NCBI GenBank assembly: GCA_905221605.1
Contig: CAJNDS010000554.1
Span: 1 to 64,000, forward strand
Length of the DNA: 64,000 nt
Reading direction: 5' to 3'
From: Symbiodinium natans
Taxonomy: Eukaryota > Sar > Dinophyceae > Suessiales > Symbiodiniaceae
The position numbers and the translations under genes are program-made. Every line of letters starts with the position of its first letter. Within the stretch, counting starts at the first letter, position 1. The notes beneath the pieces were generated by a model, which worked only from the letters and a program-made list of their open reading frames with translations, searched no databases and was not told the DNA's origin. Positions 11,496 through 22,740 of this stretch are shown in pieces.

Positions 11496-11554
11496 GCAGG
11501 CGGAACTCCTGAGCGATGCATCGGCAGCCATTCCGCCATCGATGCTCAAGATCA
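11496..11554 (+). CDS. Linker exon D1-D2 with IPPSM motif
   Basis: The exon encodes QAELLSDASAAIPPSMLKI. The PPSM core recurs in the linkers at 26009 (SLPPSM) and 63785 (SLPPSM), so the inter-unit linker is itself a conserved repeat. The acceptor is CACAG, directly after a MITE-like element. The inferred GC donor leaves phase 1. Confidence 0.78.
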
Positions 11555-12068
11555 GCCTCTCCTCTTCTTAAACCCTAAACCCTAAACCCTAAACCCGATA
11601 CCCTAACCCCTAAACCCCAAAACGTACTAGAATCCATGAGAACCAAAGCCCACAGAAACCGGAAGGAAATGCTGAACGGGTGACGTTTTTGGGTTTAGGG
11701 TTTTGGGTAGTCCTTCAAAAAGGCAAGTGCTCTAAGGGTACCTTCTTGAGAGAATTATGTGCACCCAGAAGGGTGCTCTACACGTCTAGACCGGGTCCTT
11801 ATACTCCTTACGCCTGCATCCCAGACCCGCAACGCCCTTACACAAGCCTCAAAGCACCTTCGATAGAGCCCTGACATTCTTAAAGCCCTAAACCCTAAAC
11901 CCTAAACCCTTGAAGCACTGCACCCTGAGGCCCTTATGCTAAGCCCTCTTTATTATCGGGTAGTTGCGCAGGTAAACCCCTAAACCCTAAACCCCAGACC
12001 CCAAACCCCAAACCCTAAACCCTAAACTCTAACTCTAAACCCTAAACCCTAGACCCTAAACTCCCGAG

Positions 12069-12142
12069 GCAAGGCGGGAGCCGCCAAGCGCGGCGTCCAC
12101 GGCGTCCGCACGGGCGACGATGCGTCCGTGGCACCCGACAAG
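12069..12142 (+). CDS. Linker exon D1-D2, second part
   Basis: The island lies between CCCTAAA and TTTAGGG blocks. In the frame set by the preceding exon it encodes KAGAAKRGVHGVRTGDD and a short tail, ending phase 0 at a GC donor. It is basic and Ala/Gly-rich with no recognised domain. The flanking repeat pattern and phase support it. Confidence 0.62.
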
Positions 12143-12935
12143 GCTTGGGGGTTTAGGGTTTAGGGTTTAGGGTGTAGGGTTTAAGGTTTAAGGTTTAAGG
12201 TTTAGGGTTTGGGGTTTGGGGTTCAGGGTTTGGGGTTTGGGGTTTGGGGTTCAGGTTTTAATTAGGGTTTAGGGTTTGGGGCTTGGGGTTCGGGGTTTAG
12301 GGTTTGGTTTAGGGTTTCGGGTAAAAAAGGATTTAGGATAGGTTTTGGGTTTAGGTTTTGGGGTTTGGGGTTTAGGGTTTAGAATGTAAGGCCTCGGGCT
12401 AAGTGTAGGATAAGTCTCACGCAGTGAACCCTAAACCCGAAACCCGAAACCCGAAACTGTTGGGGGGGGGGGGGGGGGGGTGCACTTTCGCAGTACAACT
12501 CTTCTGGAAATTGGGCCTCCTTGACCCATGCTAAGAGAAGGAATTGTGGCACCGAACTCGGCTATGTGTTCAGGGCTTAGGGGCTTAGGGGTTTAGGGGT
12601 CTAGGAGTTTAGGAGTTTAGGGGTTTAGGGGTTTAGGGGTTTAGGGGTTTAGGGGTTTAGGAGTTTAGGAGTTTAGGGGTTTAGGGGTTTTAGAGTTTAG
12701 GGCTGCTGGGTTTTAGGGGTTTTGGGTTTTGGGGTTTAGGAGTTTTAGGGGTTTAGGGGTTTAGGAGTTTAGTCTAGGGTGGCTTCAGGAGTGGGACTCA
12801 GGAGTCAGGAGCTTGGAGTTTGTAGGATTTAGGTTCCTGAGTCCCCTGCTCAGGGGCCCATCCTCAACTGGCTTTGCACACAATCCCAACCCTAAGCCCT
12901 CAACCCTAAGCCCTAAAGCCTATCGCGCAAGCCAG

Positions 12936-12957
12936 GCCCTCGAGATGTTGAAGGAGG
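12936..12957 (+). CDS. D2 micro-exon ALEMLKE (22 nt)
   Basis: The exon encodes ALEMLKE plus one base, the start of the N-terminal beta-CA helix (ALxxLKEGN). It has the same 22-nt length as D4 52876-52897. The inferred donor is GA. Its short length makes the upstream limit less certain. Confidence 0.75.
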
Positions 12958-13179
12958 GACGCTTGGATGCATCAGGCGAAGCACAATGGCCTTCTTTTTT
13001 TTGTAATGCCCTGGTAACACTAGCCATGAATCTTCAAGTTGACATTAGAGTTTAGAGTTTTGGGTTTCGGGTTTAGTGCCGAGCGGAGGGTTCATATGGG
13101 TATCACTAATCATCTGCCCACGAATCCGGACTCCATGCCCTGGTTCCTCGGCACGCTCCCAAACCCTTGAGATACCGAG

Positions 13180-13224
13180 GCAACGACCGTTTCGTCTCAG
13201 GCCGGGAGATGAAACTTCTGACCG
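13180..13224 (+). CDS. D2 exon: NDRFVSG
   Basis: After the Gly completed across the junction, the exon encodes NDRFVSGREMKLLT, matching the family segment GNxRFVxGK. The acceptor is CCGAG|G. The end at a GT donor was chosen because it gives the phase needed by the next exon. Confidence 0.82.
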
Positions 13225-13805
13225 GTCATGTAGTGTGACCTTTGGTAGCTAGGAGGTTCGGCAGCCCTAGGCCAGAAACTTTCGAATGTTCATGTTCCCC
13301 CTGGGCTTAGGCTTAGGCTTCAGGGGTGTAGGGTTTGGGGCTCTTGGGGGCCTTTCCTAAACCCGTTGAAGAAACAAGGGTTTAGGGTTTAGGGTTTAGG
13401 GTTTGCTAGTACCCCTTGTCTTCCTAGACTGCTAGGGAGGATCTGACATGGAGGCTTGTCATGTATGATTATAGCAAGGCGTACGACCCGCTGCAAGCAG
13501 AGTTGCCCTACGAAGGAAACTGTTGCTAACCTTGAAACCCCAATCAAAACCCCCTAAACCCCACCAGCCTAGACCTCAACACTCCACCCCAAAACCCTAA
13601 AAACTCTCAAAACCCTAAAGCCCTAAACTCTGCGCCCAGTTCCCTAAAAAACCTGAAACCTCTAAAACCCTAAAAACTTTCAAAATCCTAACAACCCTAA
13701 AAAACCCCTGAAAAATTCCAAAAACCCTAACAACCCTTTGAAAACCCTAAAAAGCCCTAAAATATCCTGAAAAAAAGCCTACAGACTTTAAAAAGCCTCC
13801 GGCAG

Positions 13806-13862
13806 GCGCTCCCGCCAGCGTCGCGGCCAACTCGCCGATGCGGAAGGCGCTGGTCAAGTCAG
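13806..13862 (+). CDS. D2 exon: MRKALVKSG
   Basis: The exon encodes APASVAANSPMRKALVKS, the segment just before the zinc motif, parallel to KALATIGQ in D3 and MRTLLVEEGQ in D4. The GC donor leaves phase 1. Confidence 0.82.
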
Positions 13863-14189
13863 GCGCGTCGTTTTCTTTTGTTTTGTTGTTATTATTTTCA
13901 TTGTGGTTTCAAGTTATTATTATTATTATTATTATGATTATGTTTTTTTTTTTTTTTTTTTGGGGGGGGGGGGGGGGGCTAGGGTTTGGGGTCTAGGGTT
14001 TAGAGTTTAGGGTCTAGGGTTTAGGGGTTAGGGTTTGGGGTTTAGGGTGGGGTTAACATGGTTTAGATCGCTACCCTACAGGGTCAGTTTTCTGGGTACC
14101 CTGAATAAGAGGGGGAGCCTTGTAACAAGGACTGCGAAGGACCGATGCTTTAGAGAGGTCACCACATAAACCTACTTAAGATGATTTGT

Positions 14190-14333
14190 TTAGGGTTTAG
14201 GGTTTAGTTTAGGGTTTAGGGTTTCGGGTTTAGGGTTTAGGGTTTAGGGTTTAGGGTTTAGGGTTTAGGGTTTAGGGTTTAGGGTTTAGGGTTTAGGGTT
14301 TAGGGTTTAGGGTTTAGGGTTTAGGGTTTAGGG
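14190..14333. repeat. TTTAGGG array
   Basis: Almost uninterrupted 7-bp units within the intron after the D2 MRKAL exon. Confidence 0.95.
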
Positions 14334-14790
14334 TTGCAGGCAGATGGAGTAGGGCAATCAGTAGTGTGAGAAGTACTATCGCCTTGGACCCTCGTTCTGT
14401 AGACAGCGACGTATACGCAAGCTTCGGCCTTTGTGGGGTTTAGGGCTACCCTAAACCCTAAACCCTAAACCCTAAACCCTAGACCCTAAACCCTAAAGCC
14501 TCGGGGTTCTTCTTGGGCTTCGTATCATCGCTTAGCCATCCCGGAGGTTGGCTTAAGTTGAGGCCCTCCACACGACGTCCACCAAGCCCTACCCGGAAGC
14601 CCCAAGCTTGCAATGTAACTAGTAGGTTTTGCTAACCCTGAAAATGATCAAGAATTTGCCCCCCCCCCCCCCCCCCCCCCACAAAAAAGAATGCAAGAAA
14701 GCCCTAAACCTGCACCTTAACTTAAACTCTGAACACAAACCCTAAACCCGAGCAAACTGCCAGCTGATTCGCCCCTCCCCCTTCTCGCAG

Positions 14791-14820
14791 GACAGGCTCC
14801 TCACACCGCGATCGTCGGCT
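14791..14820 (+). CDS. D2 exon: QAPHTAIVG, ends inside the zinc Cys codon
   Basis: This 30-nt exon encodes QAPHTAIVG plus the T of the Cys codon. Reading on past the GC donor would lose Asp-Ser-Arg; joining to 16033 restores the full motif. Confidence 0.82.
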
Positions 14821-16032
14821 GCAGCGGGGCCGCAGCTAAAACTCAGGGTTTAGGGTTTAGGGTTTAGGGTTTAGGGTTTAGGGTTTAGGGTTCATGGTTT
14901 AGGGTTTAGCGGTTTAGGGTTTGAGGCCCTTGGCATCTTCACATTCCAGTCGAAGGGCGTTTGGGATGTTCGGGTTTTAGCATGTCAGGGTTCAGGGATT
15001 TAGGGTTGACGGTGTAAGGGTTGAGGAGTTAGGGGTTTCAACACGCATTGAGGGTGAAAGCGACCCTGAAACCCTCGGGTTATTCAGCAAATCAACTATA
15101 TATATGTATATATATATATACATATATACATGTAAATACAGCAAATCAAAAAATGGATACATATATATATATATGTATGTATGTGTATATACATACACAC
15201 ACTTATTCTACTGGGTCTTAGGAGTTAGGAGGATTTAAGTTAGGATTGTGTGTCATAGGCCATTCCCCCCGAACCCTTGGAACAGGCTGATGATCTTTAG
15301 CATATGCAGAGGAATTCAGCACCCTTAGGGACCTTGGGAGAAGTAGACAATGTTGCTGCCTTCTTTGGATTTTAGGGTTGAGGGGTTTAGGGGTTTAGGG
15401 GTTTAGGGGTTTAGGGGTTTAGGGGTTTAGGTAGATCACTGCTGGCTATCTTTCTACCTCAATGACCCAGAGAGCTCGCAGGCTGCCAATCCTAAGGTTT
15501 GATAGGTTGGGGAGGTCATGGTATTTGGACGTAGGGTCATAGCCAAGAGGCTCCAATACCCTTGTAGTTGTGGAATAATCCTAAATGTGTAAGGGATGTA
15601 ATGGGAAGTATGTTACACCATGATGCTACCCGTACTAGACCAGGGACCCCTGCCAGAAGTACCCATGGACTTCCACAAGCAAGATCAGGGTTGTAGGGTT
15701 GAGGGTTTTAAGGTTGTAGGCTTTTGGGAGCAGGGCCATGAAATAGAGCAGCTCCCTCTAAAACCCCGCCGAAACCCTACGACCTTCAGGTCTCTGAAGC
15801 AGGAGCCCTTCTTGGGTTCTATCGGGTATATAAGGGATGTATACGGTTTCCCCAACTTAAGGCCCGTGTTAGGGGGCCATGTATCTACCTAGCTACCCTT
15901 AGAAAGCCCTAAACCCTAAACCCTAAACCCTAAACCCTAAACCCTAAACCCTAAACCCTAAACCCTAAACCCTAAACCCTAAACCCTATCAACCCTCAAC
16001 CCTAAATCTAAACCTCGGATGCGACCTTCGAG
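14821..16032 (+). other. Intron splitting the D2 zinc-ligand Cys codon
   Basis: TTTAGGG repeats lie at 14845-14925, an AT microsatellite at 15097-15195, TTTAGGGG repeats at 15370-15430, and a clean CCCTAAA array at 15906-15990 next to the acceptor. It is a clear example of the 5' G-strand, 3' C-strand arrangement. Confidence 0.72.
15097..15195. repeat. TA-rich microsatellite
   Basis: TATATATG-type repeats in two blocks around a short unique stretch in the intron that splits the Cys codon. Confidence 0.9.
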
Positions 16033-16080
16033 GTGCAGACTCACGGGCGCCCATCGAGACTCTGTTCGACGCCATGCCAG
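16033..16080 (+). CDS. D2 exon: zinc motif remainder and FDAMPG
   Basis: It opens with GT, completing the Cys codon, then ADSRAPIETLFDAMP. The inferred GA donor leaves phase 1, so Gly of PGE is formed with the next exon. Confidence 0.86.
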
Positions 16081-16159
16081 GACGATTTCCGTGCGGGGTT
16101 TCGGGGAAAGACTAGCCGTAAACCTCCAAGTTGACATTAGGCATGTAGGGTTTTTTTGG

Positions 16160-16296
16160 GGTAGTTTGGGGTTTAGGGTAGTTTAGGATTTAGGGTAGTT
16201 TAGGGTTTAGGGTAGTTTAGGGTAGTTTAGGGTAGTTTAGGGTAGTTTAGGGTAGTTTAGGGTAGTTTAGGGTAGTTTAGGGTAGTTTAGGGTTTA
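16160..16296. repeat. TTTAGGGTAG (10-bp) tandem array
   Basis: About ten copies of a 10-base unit derived from the telomere-like repeat plus TAG. Confidence 0.9.
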
Positions 16297-16459
16297 GATG
16301 TCTGCAACCATGTTCTCGCTTCCCTGCTTCAACTACCCACTTGGGGTCGTGGTAGGGATCCAGGGATCCTCTTTGCTTCTTGCTCCGATATGGCTTCTGG
16401 ACCTTAGGGGCTTAGGGTTTAGGGTTTAGGGTTTAGGGTTTAGGGTTTAGGGTGGACCA

Positions 16460-16610
16460 CTTGGAGGTTCATGGGACTTACTAACCAATTATAACTGTAC
16501 TTATAACCCTACTTATAATACCCCTAAAGGGCCTTATAGGGGTTATCCCAATTATAAGTAGGGTTATAAGCCCACTTATAAGTGGTTAGTAAGTACCATG
16601 AACCTCCAAG
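16460..16610. mobile_element. MITE-like element, family A
   Basis: It is bounded by CTTGGAGGTTCATGG and CCATGAACCTCCAAG, with a long inner inverted repeat around TTATAAGTGG. Confidence 0.88.
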
Positions 16611-16829
16611 CAAATGAGGCCAAGGGACTATTGTTCTTGCTGCCCTGCGAAGCATGGGTCAGTTTTTGGACGGAACCCCCCAGCTATCCTTGGGGGTCCC
16701 CATGCTTTCTCAAGGGTGGTTCAGGGTTTAGGCTTTGAAGCTGAGTCCAATACTCATCGCTACAACACAACTGCCAGAAGGAGGAGCATCCGGCGTTGCA
16801 CTGACCTCATCGCCTTATACCCCGGCTGA

Positions 16830-16990
16830 GAGAGACGATGTGCACATGGCGAAGCACAGCTTTACGTCCTGTTGCTTCCAAACGCAGCGTTTGGAACGGT
16901 TGGGCCTGGCGCTTGCAAGCTCGACAGTGATGTGGAGCCTGTGAATGACAAGACCGCGCTTGGCACTTTCATCGCGTACTCTCCGGAGCC
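16830..16990 (+). CDS. Coding-looking island of unknown family inside a D2 intron
   Basis: The open frame contains AQLYVLLPNAAFGTVGPG, KLDSDVEP and TALGTFIAYSPE, then is cut off by the TAA of a CCCTAAA array. It looks like genuine coding sequence but does not fit the beta-CA. The GTFIAYS stretch recalls part of caspase-like peptidases, but this is only a weak impression. It is probably a gene fragment caught in the intron. Confidence 0.4.
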
Positions 16991-17771
16991 CTAAACCCTA
17001 AACCCTAAACCCTAAACCCCAAACCCCAAACCCTAAACCCTAAACCCTAAACCTTAAACCCTAAACCCTAAACCCCAAGACTGGCGAACGAGTTGCTGTT
17101 GGCGCCGATGCCAGTGGTGGCGAAGCAAGGCTTAACAGAGCCGGAGCTCGGAGTCAGTGCTCAAGCTGCTGCTCTACATACCCGGAGGCCCCGGCCCCAA
17201 TCTGATGCGAAGAAACAAGCAAAAGCAACCTAAAAACTCTTGTGCTCGAAGCCCCTAGAGCCCTTGACTCCTCGAGCCTTAAACCCTGTAACCCTAACAA
17301 CTCAGCACCCCGAGACCTTAAACTCCTTAAATGATATTGGGTTTAGGGTTGAAGGTTGAAGGCTCCATCCCTACTATGGTTCAGGAATCTTTCCCTGATT
17401 AGAAGTGCTGGGAGTATGTTGGTGCGGAAACTGGTCTAAAAGGCTGCTTTTTGCGGAGGCGTGGATTAGGGAGTACAGGCTTTTAGGGACTTGGGGTTGA
17501 AAATCTTGGGGGTTCAGGGTTTAATGATAGAGTTAAGGGGTTTAGGGATGTAAGGGTATAGGGCTTAGGCTTAATCAAGGATCTTGGATATTGCAGGGTC
17601 GCCCTGAAGTTTTACTTGTGGTCACCTCTCTAGACGATGGTCCCTTTCGGTGTCCTTATGATAAGGCGGCCCCTAAACCCTACACCCTAAACCCTAAACC
17701 CTAAACCCTAAACCCTAAACCCTAAACCCTAAACCCTAACCATAATTTTGACAACTGACCATATGGTGAAG

Positions 17772-17822
17772 GCGAGATCTTCGTGCTCCGAAACGCCGGC
17801 AACACTTGCACCCACGCCGAAG
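17772..17822 (+). CDS. D2 exon: EIFVLRNAGN
   Basis: The exon encodes EIFVLRNAGNTCTHAE. It is phase 1 at both ends. The donor is GA where D1 and D4 have GC at the same position. Confidence 0.88.
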
Positions 17823-18142
17823 GACGGACGGGGGAGGGAAGAAAGGGCCTTACTAGGGTTTGGGGCTTAGGGTTTAGGGTTAGGGAGAGTTTAGGGTTTG
17901 GGGCTTAGGATTTTTGGGCTTGCGGCTTAGGATGTTTGGGTTTACCCATCAAGCCTACCTACCCCTACATCCTGAAAGCCCTAAGCCCCTAAGCTCCACC
18001 TCAATCTAAAGACGGGCTGGGTTTCAGGGTTTAGAGTTTAGGGTTTAGGGTTTAGGGTTTAGGGTGCCTTCCTGTAGGCTCTTTCTGCGCCCTGGGTTGC
18101 TTTACTGGTCGCCCAGTCCAGGGGCCTCGTGATGTGGCCAAG

Positions 18143-18328
18143 GGTTTAGGGTTTAGGGTTTAGGGTTTAGGGTTTAGGGTTTAGGGTTTAGGGGTTTAGG
18201 GTTTAGGGTTTAGGGGTTTAGGGGTTTAGGGGTTTAGGGTTTAGGGTTTAGGGTTTAGGGTTTAGGGGTTTAGGGGTTTAGGGGTTTAGGGTTTAGGGGT
18301 TTAGGGTTTAGGGTTTAGGGTTTAGGGG
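18143..18328. repeat. Mixed TTTAGGG / TTTAGGGG array
   Basis: 7- and 8-base units are interspersed in the intron after the HAEG exon of D2. Confidence 0.93.
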
Positions 18329-18479
18329 TTTGTCTGCACAGCACCCAGACTAATCCAACGGACGAACCTGCGGGCGCATCCACCTGCGTCTCTGGGGCTT
18401 TCAACATCCATTGAGGCCCGCTCTGAAGCCACAATGAAGCCACCCACGCCACAGAGCTTCCGGTTGGGGTTTAGGGTTT

Positions 18480-18555
18480 AGGGTTCTAGGGTTCTGGGGT
18501 TCTGGGGTTCTGGGGTTCTAGGGTTCTAGGGTTCTGGGGTTCTGGGGTTCTGGGT
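18480..18555. repeat. GGGTTCT / GGGGTTCT array
   Basis: Tandem units with alternating AGGGTTCT and GGGGTTCT, a variant seen only here. Confidence 0.92.
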
Positions 18556-18840
18556 TAACCCGGCTAGGTTGGGGGGGAGTCTTTTTACGCGCCCTGTCCA
18601 TGCGTCTCCACTAAAAACGGCCTGTCACGGAGGACAGAGGGTCTAGAACTCCATCCACCCTAAGAGACCTCTTAGCCGGCGCTCTTTCGGGCACCTTTTG
18701 GAGTTTTAACATCATGTCTCCCACCGTTACTGGTAAGTGTGCATACTGGTTGTCCTTTTTGGGATACGAGCAACATCAACCCGTACTTTTTTTTTTGGGG
18801 GGGGGTTGGGGGGGGCGTTTCCCAGCAGAGAGACACGGAG

Positions 18841-18873
18841 GTGCCATGGTTGGCAGCCTGGAGTTCTGCACTG
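18841..18873 (+). CDS. D2 exon: AMVGSLEFCT
   Basis: After GGT (Gly) formed across the junction it encodes AMVGSLEFCT and stops at a GC donor. The missing KLGSRL segment is supplied by the next exon at 19345. Confidence 0.85.
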
Positions 18874-19344
18874 GCTCCTCGGTCAGCATCAGGGCTTTTA
18901 GTGCTACATAGCTTTAGATCCTTAGCCTTTTTGGGTTAACTTTAGATCCTTCGCCTTTTTGGGTTTATTGGGTTTCCTAGCAAGGCAGCTAAAAACTCAT
19001 TTTTTAGCTACCCTCCTGAGTGCAGCCAAGGGTTGAGGGCTGTGGGTTTTCGGGTGTGGGGATCTGGGTTTGGGGCTTTAGGGGATGGTAGCCATAGATG
19101 AGGTTTATTTATGGCTCAGGGTTCATAGGGTTTAGGGTTTAGGGGGTTAGGGTACCGATGGTTCGAAGTGGTTGCATCTTGATTTGGGGTTGGCTCATGA
19201 ACCTTCAAGGAGGAGCATCTCACACCCTAAACCCTAAACCCTAAACCCTAAACCCTAAACCCTAAACCCTAAACCCTAAACCCTAAACCCTAAACCCTAG
19301 ACCCTAGACCCTAAACCCTAAACCCTAAACCTCTGGTCTGCAAG

Positions 19345-19370
19345 GCAAGCTTGGCTCCCGACTGATCGTG
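19345..19370 (+). CDS. D2 micro-exon KLGSRLIV (26 nt)
   Basis: The exon encodes KLGSRLIV, exactly the segment lacking from the previous exon, and ends phase 0 at a GT donor before VLGHTKC. It is flanked by CCCTAAA on the left and TTTAGGG on the right. Confidence 0.85.
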
Positions 19371-20664
19371 GTGCCTTGGAGACTTCTTTGGGTTTCGGGC
19401 TTGGGGTTTAGGGTTTAGGGTTTGGGGTTGAGGGTTTCGGGTTTCGGGTTTAGGGTTTAGAATTTTGGGTTTAGGGGCGCAGGCAGCAGTCATTGACCCT
19501 AGCCCGAAACCCTAAGGGGCAGTTTGGGGCTTAGTTTTTTTGGGGTGCGACGGGGTTCATGATGGCCTTCGGCACAGCATACATTTTTCCCTGATTGTTA
19601 GGGTGCAGGGTTACCCTATAAACCCTAGACCCTCAACCGAAAGGGTTCATGGAGCGGCGCAGTGTCGCTGCCTTGCCCTCTAGATCCTTGAAGCAGAGCC
19701 CCTCCAGCTCTTGAGTATATTCATGGCTGCGGCTGAGGGGTTTATGCTACATCGCGAATCCCAAACCAAGCCAGATAAGAGACCCCCAAACCCAAACCCT
19801 GTGCCCTAACCCTAGAACCGTTTACCACTTTCACCGTGGAATGTGGGTCCACATGCTGTCTTGATGATTTGATGACTGACTCCTTCTGTCTCCTTTAGAC
19901 TTGTTTGGAGCTCAACAGGCATCTACCGCGTTTTTCGAAGTGTTCAATGGACTCCGAAGTTTTTGTTTTCATGATGTGGGCGGTTTCCGAATTTAGGGGT
20001 GCCTTCTCGGGATCCTTATGATGAGGGGATCCTGCTATTGAGGGGTCTATATTCGGGGTCCCGTATTATCGTAAACTCCCATGTATTTCCGTGAGGTGAG
20101 TTCTGAAAGCAAGGTGCCTAAACGAGTTTCCAACGTCTCGTGCGTTCGTCTGGCTGGGTGTCGGGTGTAGGGTGTAGGGTGTAGGGTGTAGGGTTTAGGG
20201 TTTAGGGTTTAGGGTTTAGGGTTTAGGGTTTAGGGTTTAGGGTTTAGGGTTTAGGGTTTAGTTTTGAACTGAAAGCTGTAAACAGACAGACCGTTCGAAG
20301 AACACTTCTAAGTCCTTGATACGGAACCTTTTCTGCCCCACTTCCAAACCCCCAACCCTCCCGAAGCCCCAAGCCTTATACCCTCAAACTCCGAACCCTT
20401 AAGCCCTGTATGTTTTCTACGTATATATATATATATATATATGCCTCCTATTTACCTACAGAAGTACCCTCCCCTATTTAGGGTTTAGGGTTTAGGGTCT
20501 AGGGTTTAGGGTTTAGGGTACCCTTAGCAACTGCAGGTAAATAGGGTCCCAGGTATGCCCTGGATGTGACGCAGGGTTACCATTACTCTTCTTGGTGAGT
20601 GTATATACCTGGTGCCCCTTTGGGGGTACCAAAAAATATAAGCCCTACTTCATCATGCGAAGAG

Positions 20665-20755
20665 GTCTTGGGCCACACAAAGTGCGGCGCCATCGTGGGC
20701 GCGACGCAGACGTACCTGGCTGCCAAGGACTCCCGCAAGGAAAAGTTGCCGCCAG
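20665..20755 (+). CDS. D2 exon: second zinc motif and variable helix
   Basis: This is the longest firm CA exon (91 nt). It encodes VLGHTKCGAIVGATQTYLA and then AKDSRKEKLPP without the intron that D1 and D4 have after GATK. The GC donor leaves phase 1. Confidence 0.9.
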
Positions 20756-20783
20756 GCGCCTTGAGGGGGTTGATTGTAACTTT

Positions 20784-20870
20784 GTGGTACTTTACTGTAG
20801 CTGTAGATCCTTACCTTTTTTGGGTTTGTTGGGTTTCTTATTAAGGCAGCTAAAAGTTTAATTAAGTGCA
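20784..20870. repeat. Dispersed repeat, family G
   Basis: It contains TTACTGTAGCTGTAGATCCT, TTTTTTGGGTTTGTTGGG and AAGGCAGCTAAAAG. Related copies lie at 18895-19015, 54484-54595 and 63390-63465. Confidence 0.7.
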
Positions 20871-21111
20871 GCCAAGGTAAGGGATCCTTTAAGTAGTTTG
20901 GGTGATTGGGATGCTCTTGCTTTCCAGTCTCTTCGGGTTGCTTAAGCTATCAGGGGTGTGATGTTCCCCCTGATACTAACAGTCCTTATTACTTACTGAC
21001 TCAAAACTCAAAACCCAAGTTTTCAACTTTTGTGCTTCTTATAAGGCAGTTATTCTGAAAGTTTCAACTTTTACTTCCTTGGGTGTTGGGCCAAGTAAGG
21101 TTAGGGGTTGC

Positions 21112-21168
21112 AATAGGGGGGGGTACTATAACTCCCTATTAAGGACTGCTATAGTATAAGGGGGAACA
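21112..21168. mobile_element. Family C fragment
   Basis: The right half of the family C element (TATTAAGGACTGCTATAGTA and AGGGGGAACA). A left-half fragment lies near 20957-20990. Other fragments occur near 24335-24367 and 31050-31090. Confidence 0.6.
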
Positions 21169-21273
21169 CCTCAAGGTGTAACCCTAAACCCTAAACCTTA
21201 AACCCTAAACCCCAAACCCCAAACCCTAAACCCTACACCCTAAACCCTTAGAAATTGTGCTCCCACGCTTGAG

Positions 21274-21323
21274 GCAGCGCGCTCGAGGGACTCCTCCTTG
21301 ACCTCGCCGGTGTGGCTGGCCAG
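21274..21323 (+). CDS. D2 exon: SALEGLLLDLAG helix
   Basis: The exon encodes SALEGLLLDLAGVAGQ after Gly is formed across the junction. It ends phase 0 at a GC donor and is homologous to D1 5777. Confidence 0.86.
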
Positions 21324-21920
21324 GCACGCCCTCCGCTCGAAACGAAAAACCCCGGTGTAGGGTTTAGGGTTTAGGGTTTAGGGTTTAGGGTTCAATTACC
21401 TTGAACCCATAATCTGTCATGAGTTGTGCATGGCAAGCCTCATGATAGCAGCCGGCGCAAGGGACAAACTCAGGGCCTGTATTTCGGAGACCATACCTTC
21501 AGGGTACACGGTTTAGGGTTAAGGGTTTAGAGTTGAAGTTATTGTTGTTTCATATACCCACTCGGCCTGTGGTTTAGACCTGCCCCTTCATGTGGGCTCA
21601 GGGCGGGTTAGCGTAAGACCCTTCTGCGCAATCGCAACCTCCCAATTGGGTCCACGCCACACTAGGATCCCCATGACAATTTGTTTAGGAATATCCCCGA
21701 AGGAAAGAGTATTGAAATCTCTGGGAATTTAGGATGCCCATAGAACAGAGAAACGAGAATCTTGGTGATCCGGCCCCTCGTTCTTTCTCGGGTGTTTTGG
21801 GAAGTTTCGGGTCTGGGGTTTAGGGTTTAAGGTTTAGGGTTTAGGGTTTAGGGTTTCGGGTTTAGGGTTTAGGGTTTAGGGGCCCTGGTGTCTGCAACCT
21901 TCGACCCCGGCCTCAAGAAG

Positions 21921-21980
21921 GCCGCCGACGAGCTCGGACGGGGTGCCACCGCGGACCAGATCGCCGCGCACGCCGTGAAG
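21921..21980 (+). CDS. D2 exon: AADELG to AAHAVK
   Basis: The exon encodes AADELGRGATADQIAAHA and VK, ending phase 0 at a GT donor, six bases later than the D1 intron. The 5' limit could lie further left (an FDPGLKK-coding stretch is open), but CAAGAAG|GCC fits AG|G. Confidence 0.82.
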
Positions 21981-22092
21981 GTGACCCTGCTTGTAGGTAG
22001 GGTTTAGGGTTTAGGGTGTAGGGTGTAGGGTGTAGGGTTTAGGGTTTACGGTTTAGGGTTTAGGGTTTAGGGTTTGGAGTGTAGGGGTTCGG

Positions 22093-22170
22093 GTTAAGTA
22101 CCTAAGCAGGGTTATAAGTATCGTTACCGTCAATTACAACCCTACTTATAACTCCCCATGAATCTCCAAG
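22093..22170. mobile_element. MITE-like element, family A, 5' truncated
   Basis: It has the inner part and a right end CCCATGAATCTCCAAG, but the left terminal repeat is missing and replaced by TTTAGGG-type sequence. Confidence 0.65.
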
Positions 22171-22649
22171 TGCTTGGCGTGTAGGGCTTGGGTTTTGGGG
22201 GTTGAGGGGCTTGGGTTTGGGGGGTCGAGGGGCTTGGGTTTGGGGGTTGAGGGTTTGGTGACCTATGAAAGTGTTGGTTTGCGAAGAAAGGGTTTGGGCT
22301 TTGGATTGAGTTTAGTGTTTATGTGAACTTTGGTTTGCCAGGACAGGGTGTCCAAGGGTTTCTTGGGGTTCAGTTTTGCTTCTAGGGGCTTGCTTAATGC
22401 CAGGCTCCGATCATCGGAGCCTCCCCCCCCCACCCCACAAAAACAAAAAACAAAAACACATAATCGTAAAACCTGTCTGCAAGTCTGTGTTGGGGGTGCT
22501 GGATGTAGGAGTGGCATTTGTTCAGCTTCTCAGTTGCCAGGCTGCTTAGCATTTGGGGTGTACAGGGGTGCAGCCGTTGAGAAACCCCACGCCCTAAACC
22601 CGGCAGCCCAAACAAAGCCCCCTAGCTGTAGATGGAGGGGGTGCCGAAA

Positions 22650-22740
22650 TTAGGGGTACCTTATTGGGGTCCTTATTATAAGGAATCCTACTGTCTGGGG
22701 GGTCTATAATTTGGGGTCGCTTGTTATCGTAAACCCCCCG
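22650..22740. mobile_element. Putative MITE-like element, family F
   Basis: It shares AATTAGGGGTACCTTATTGGGGT-type sequence in pieces, CTTATTATAAGG and a GTAAACCCC end with 44262-44368 and, more weakly, 19988-20085. Confidence 0.65.
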
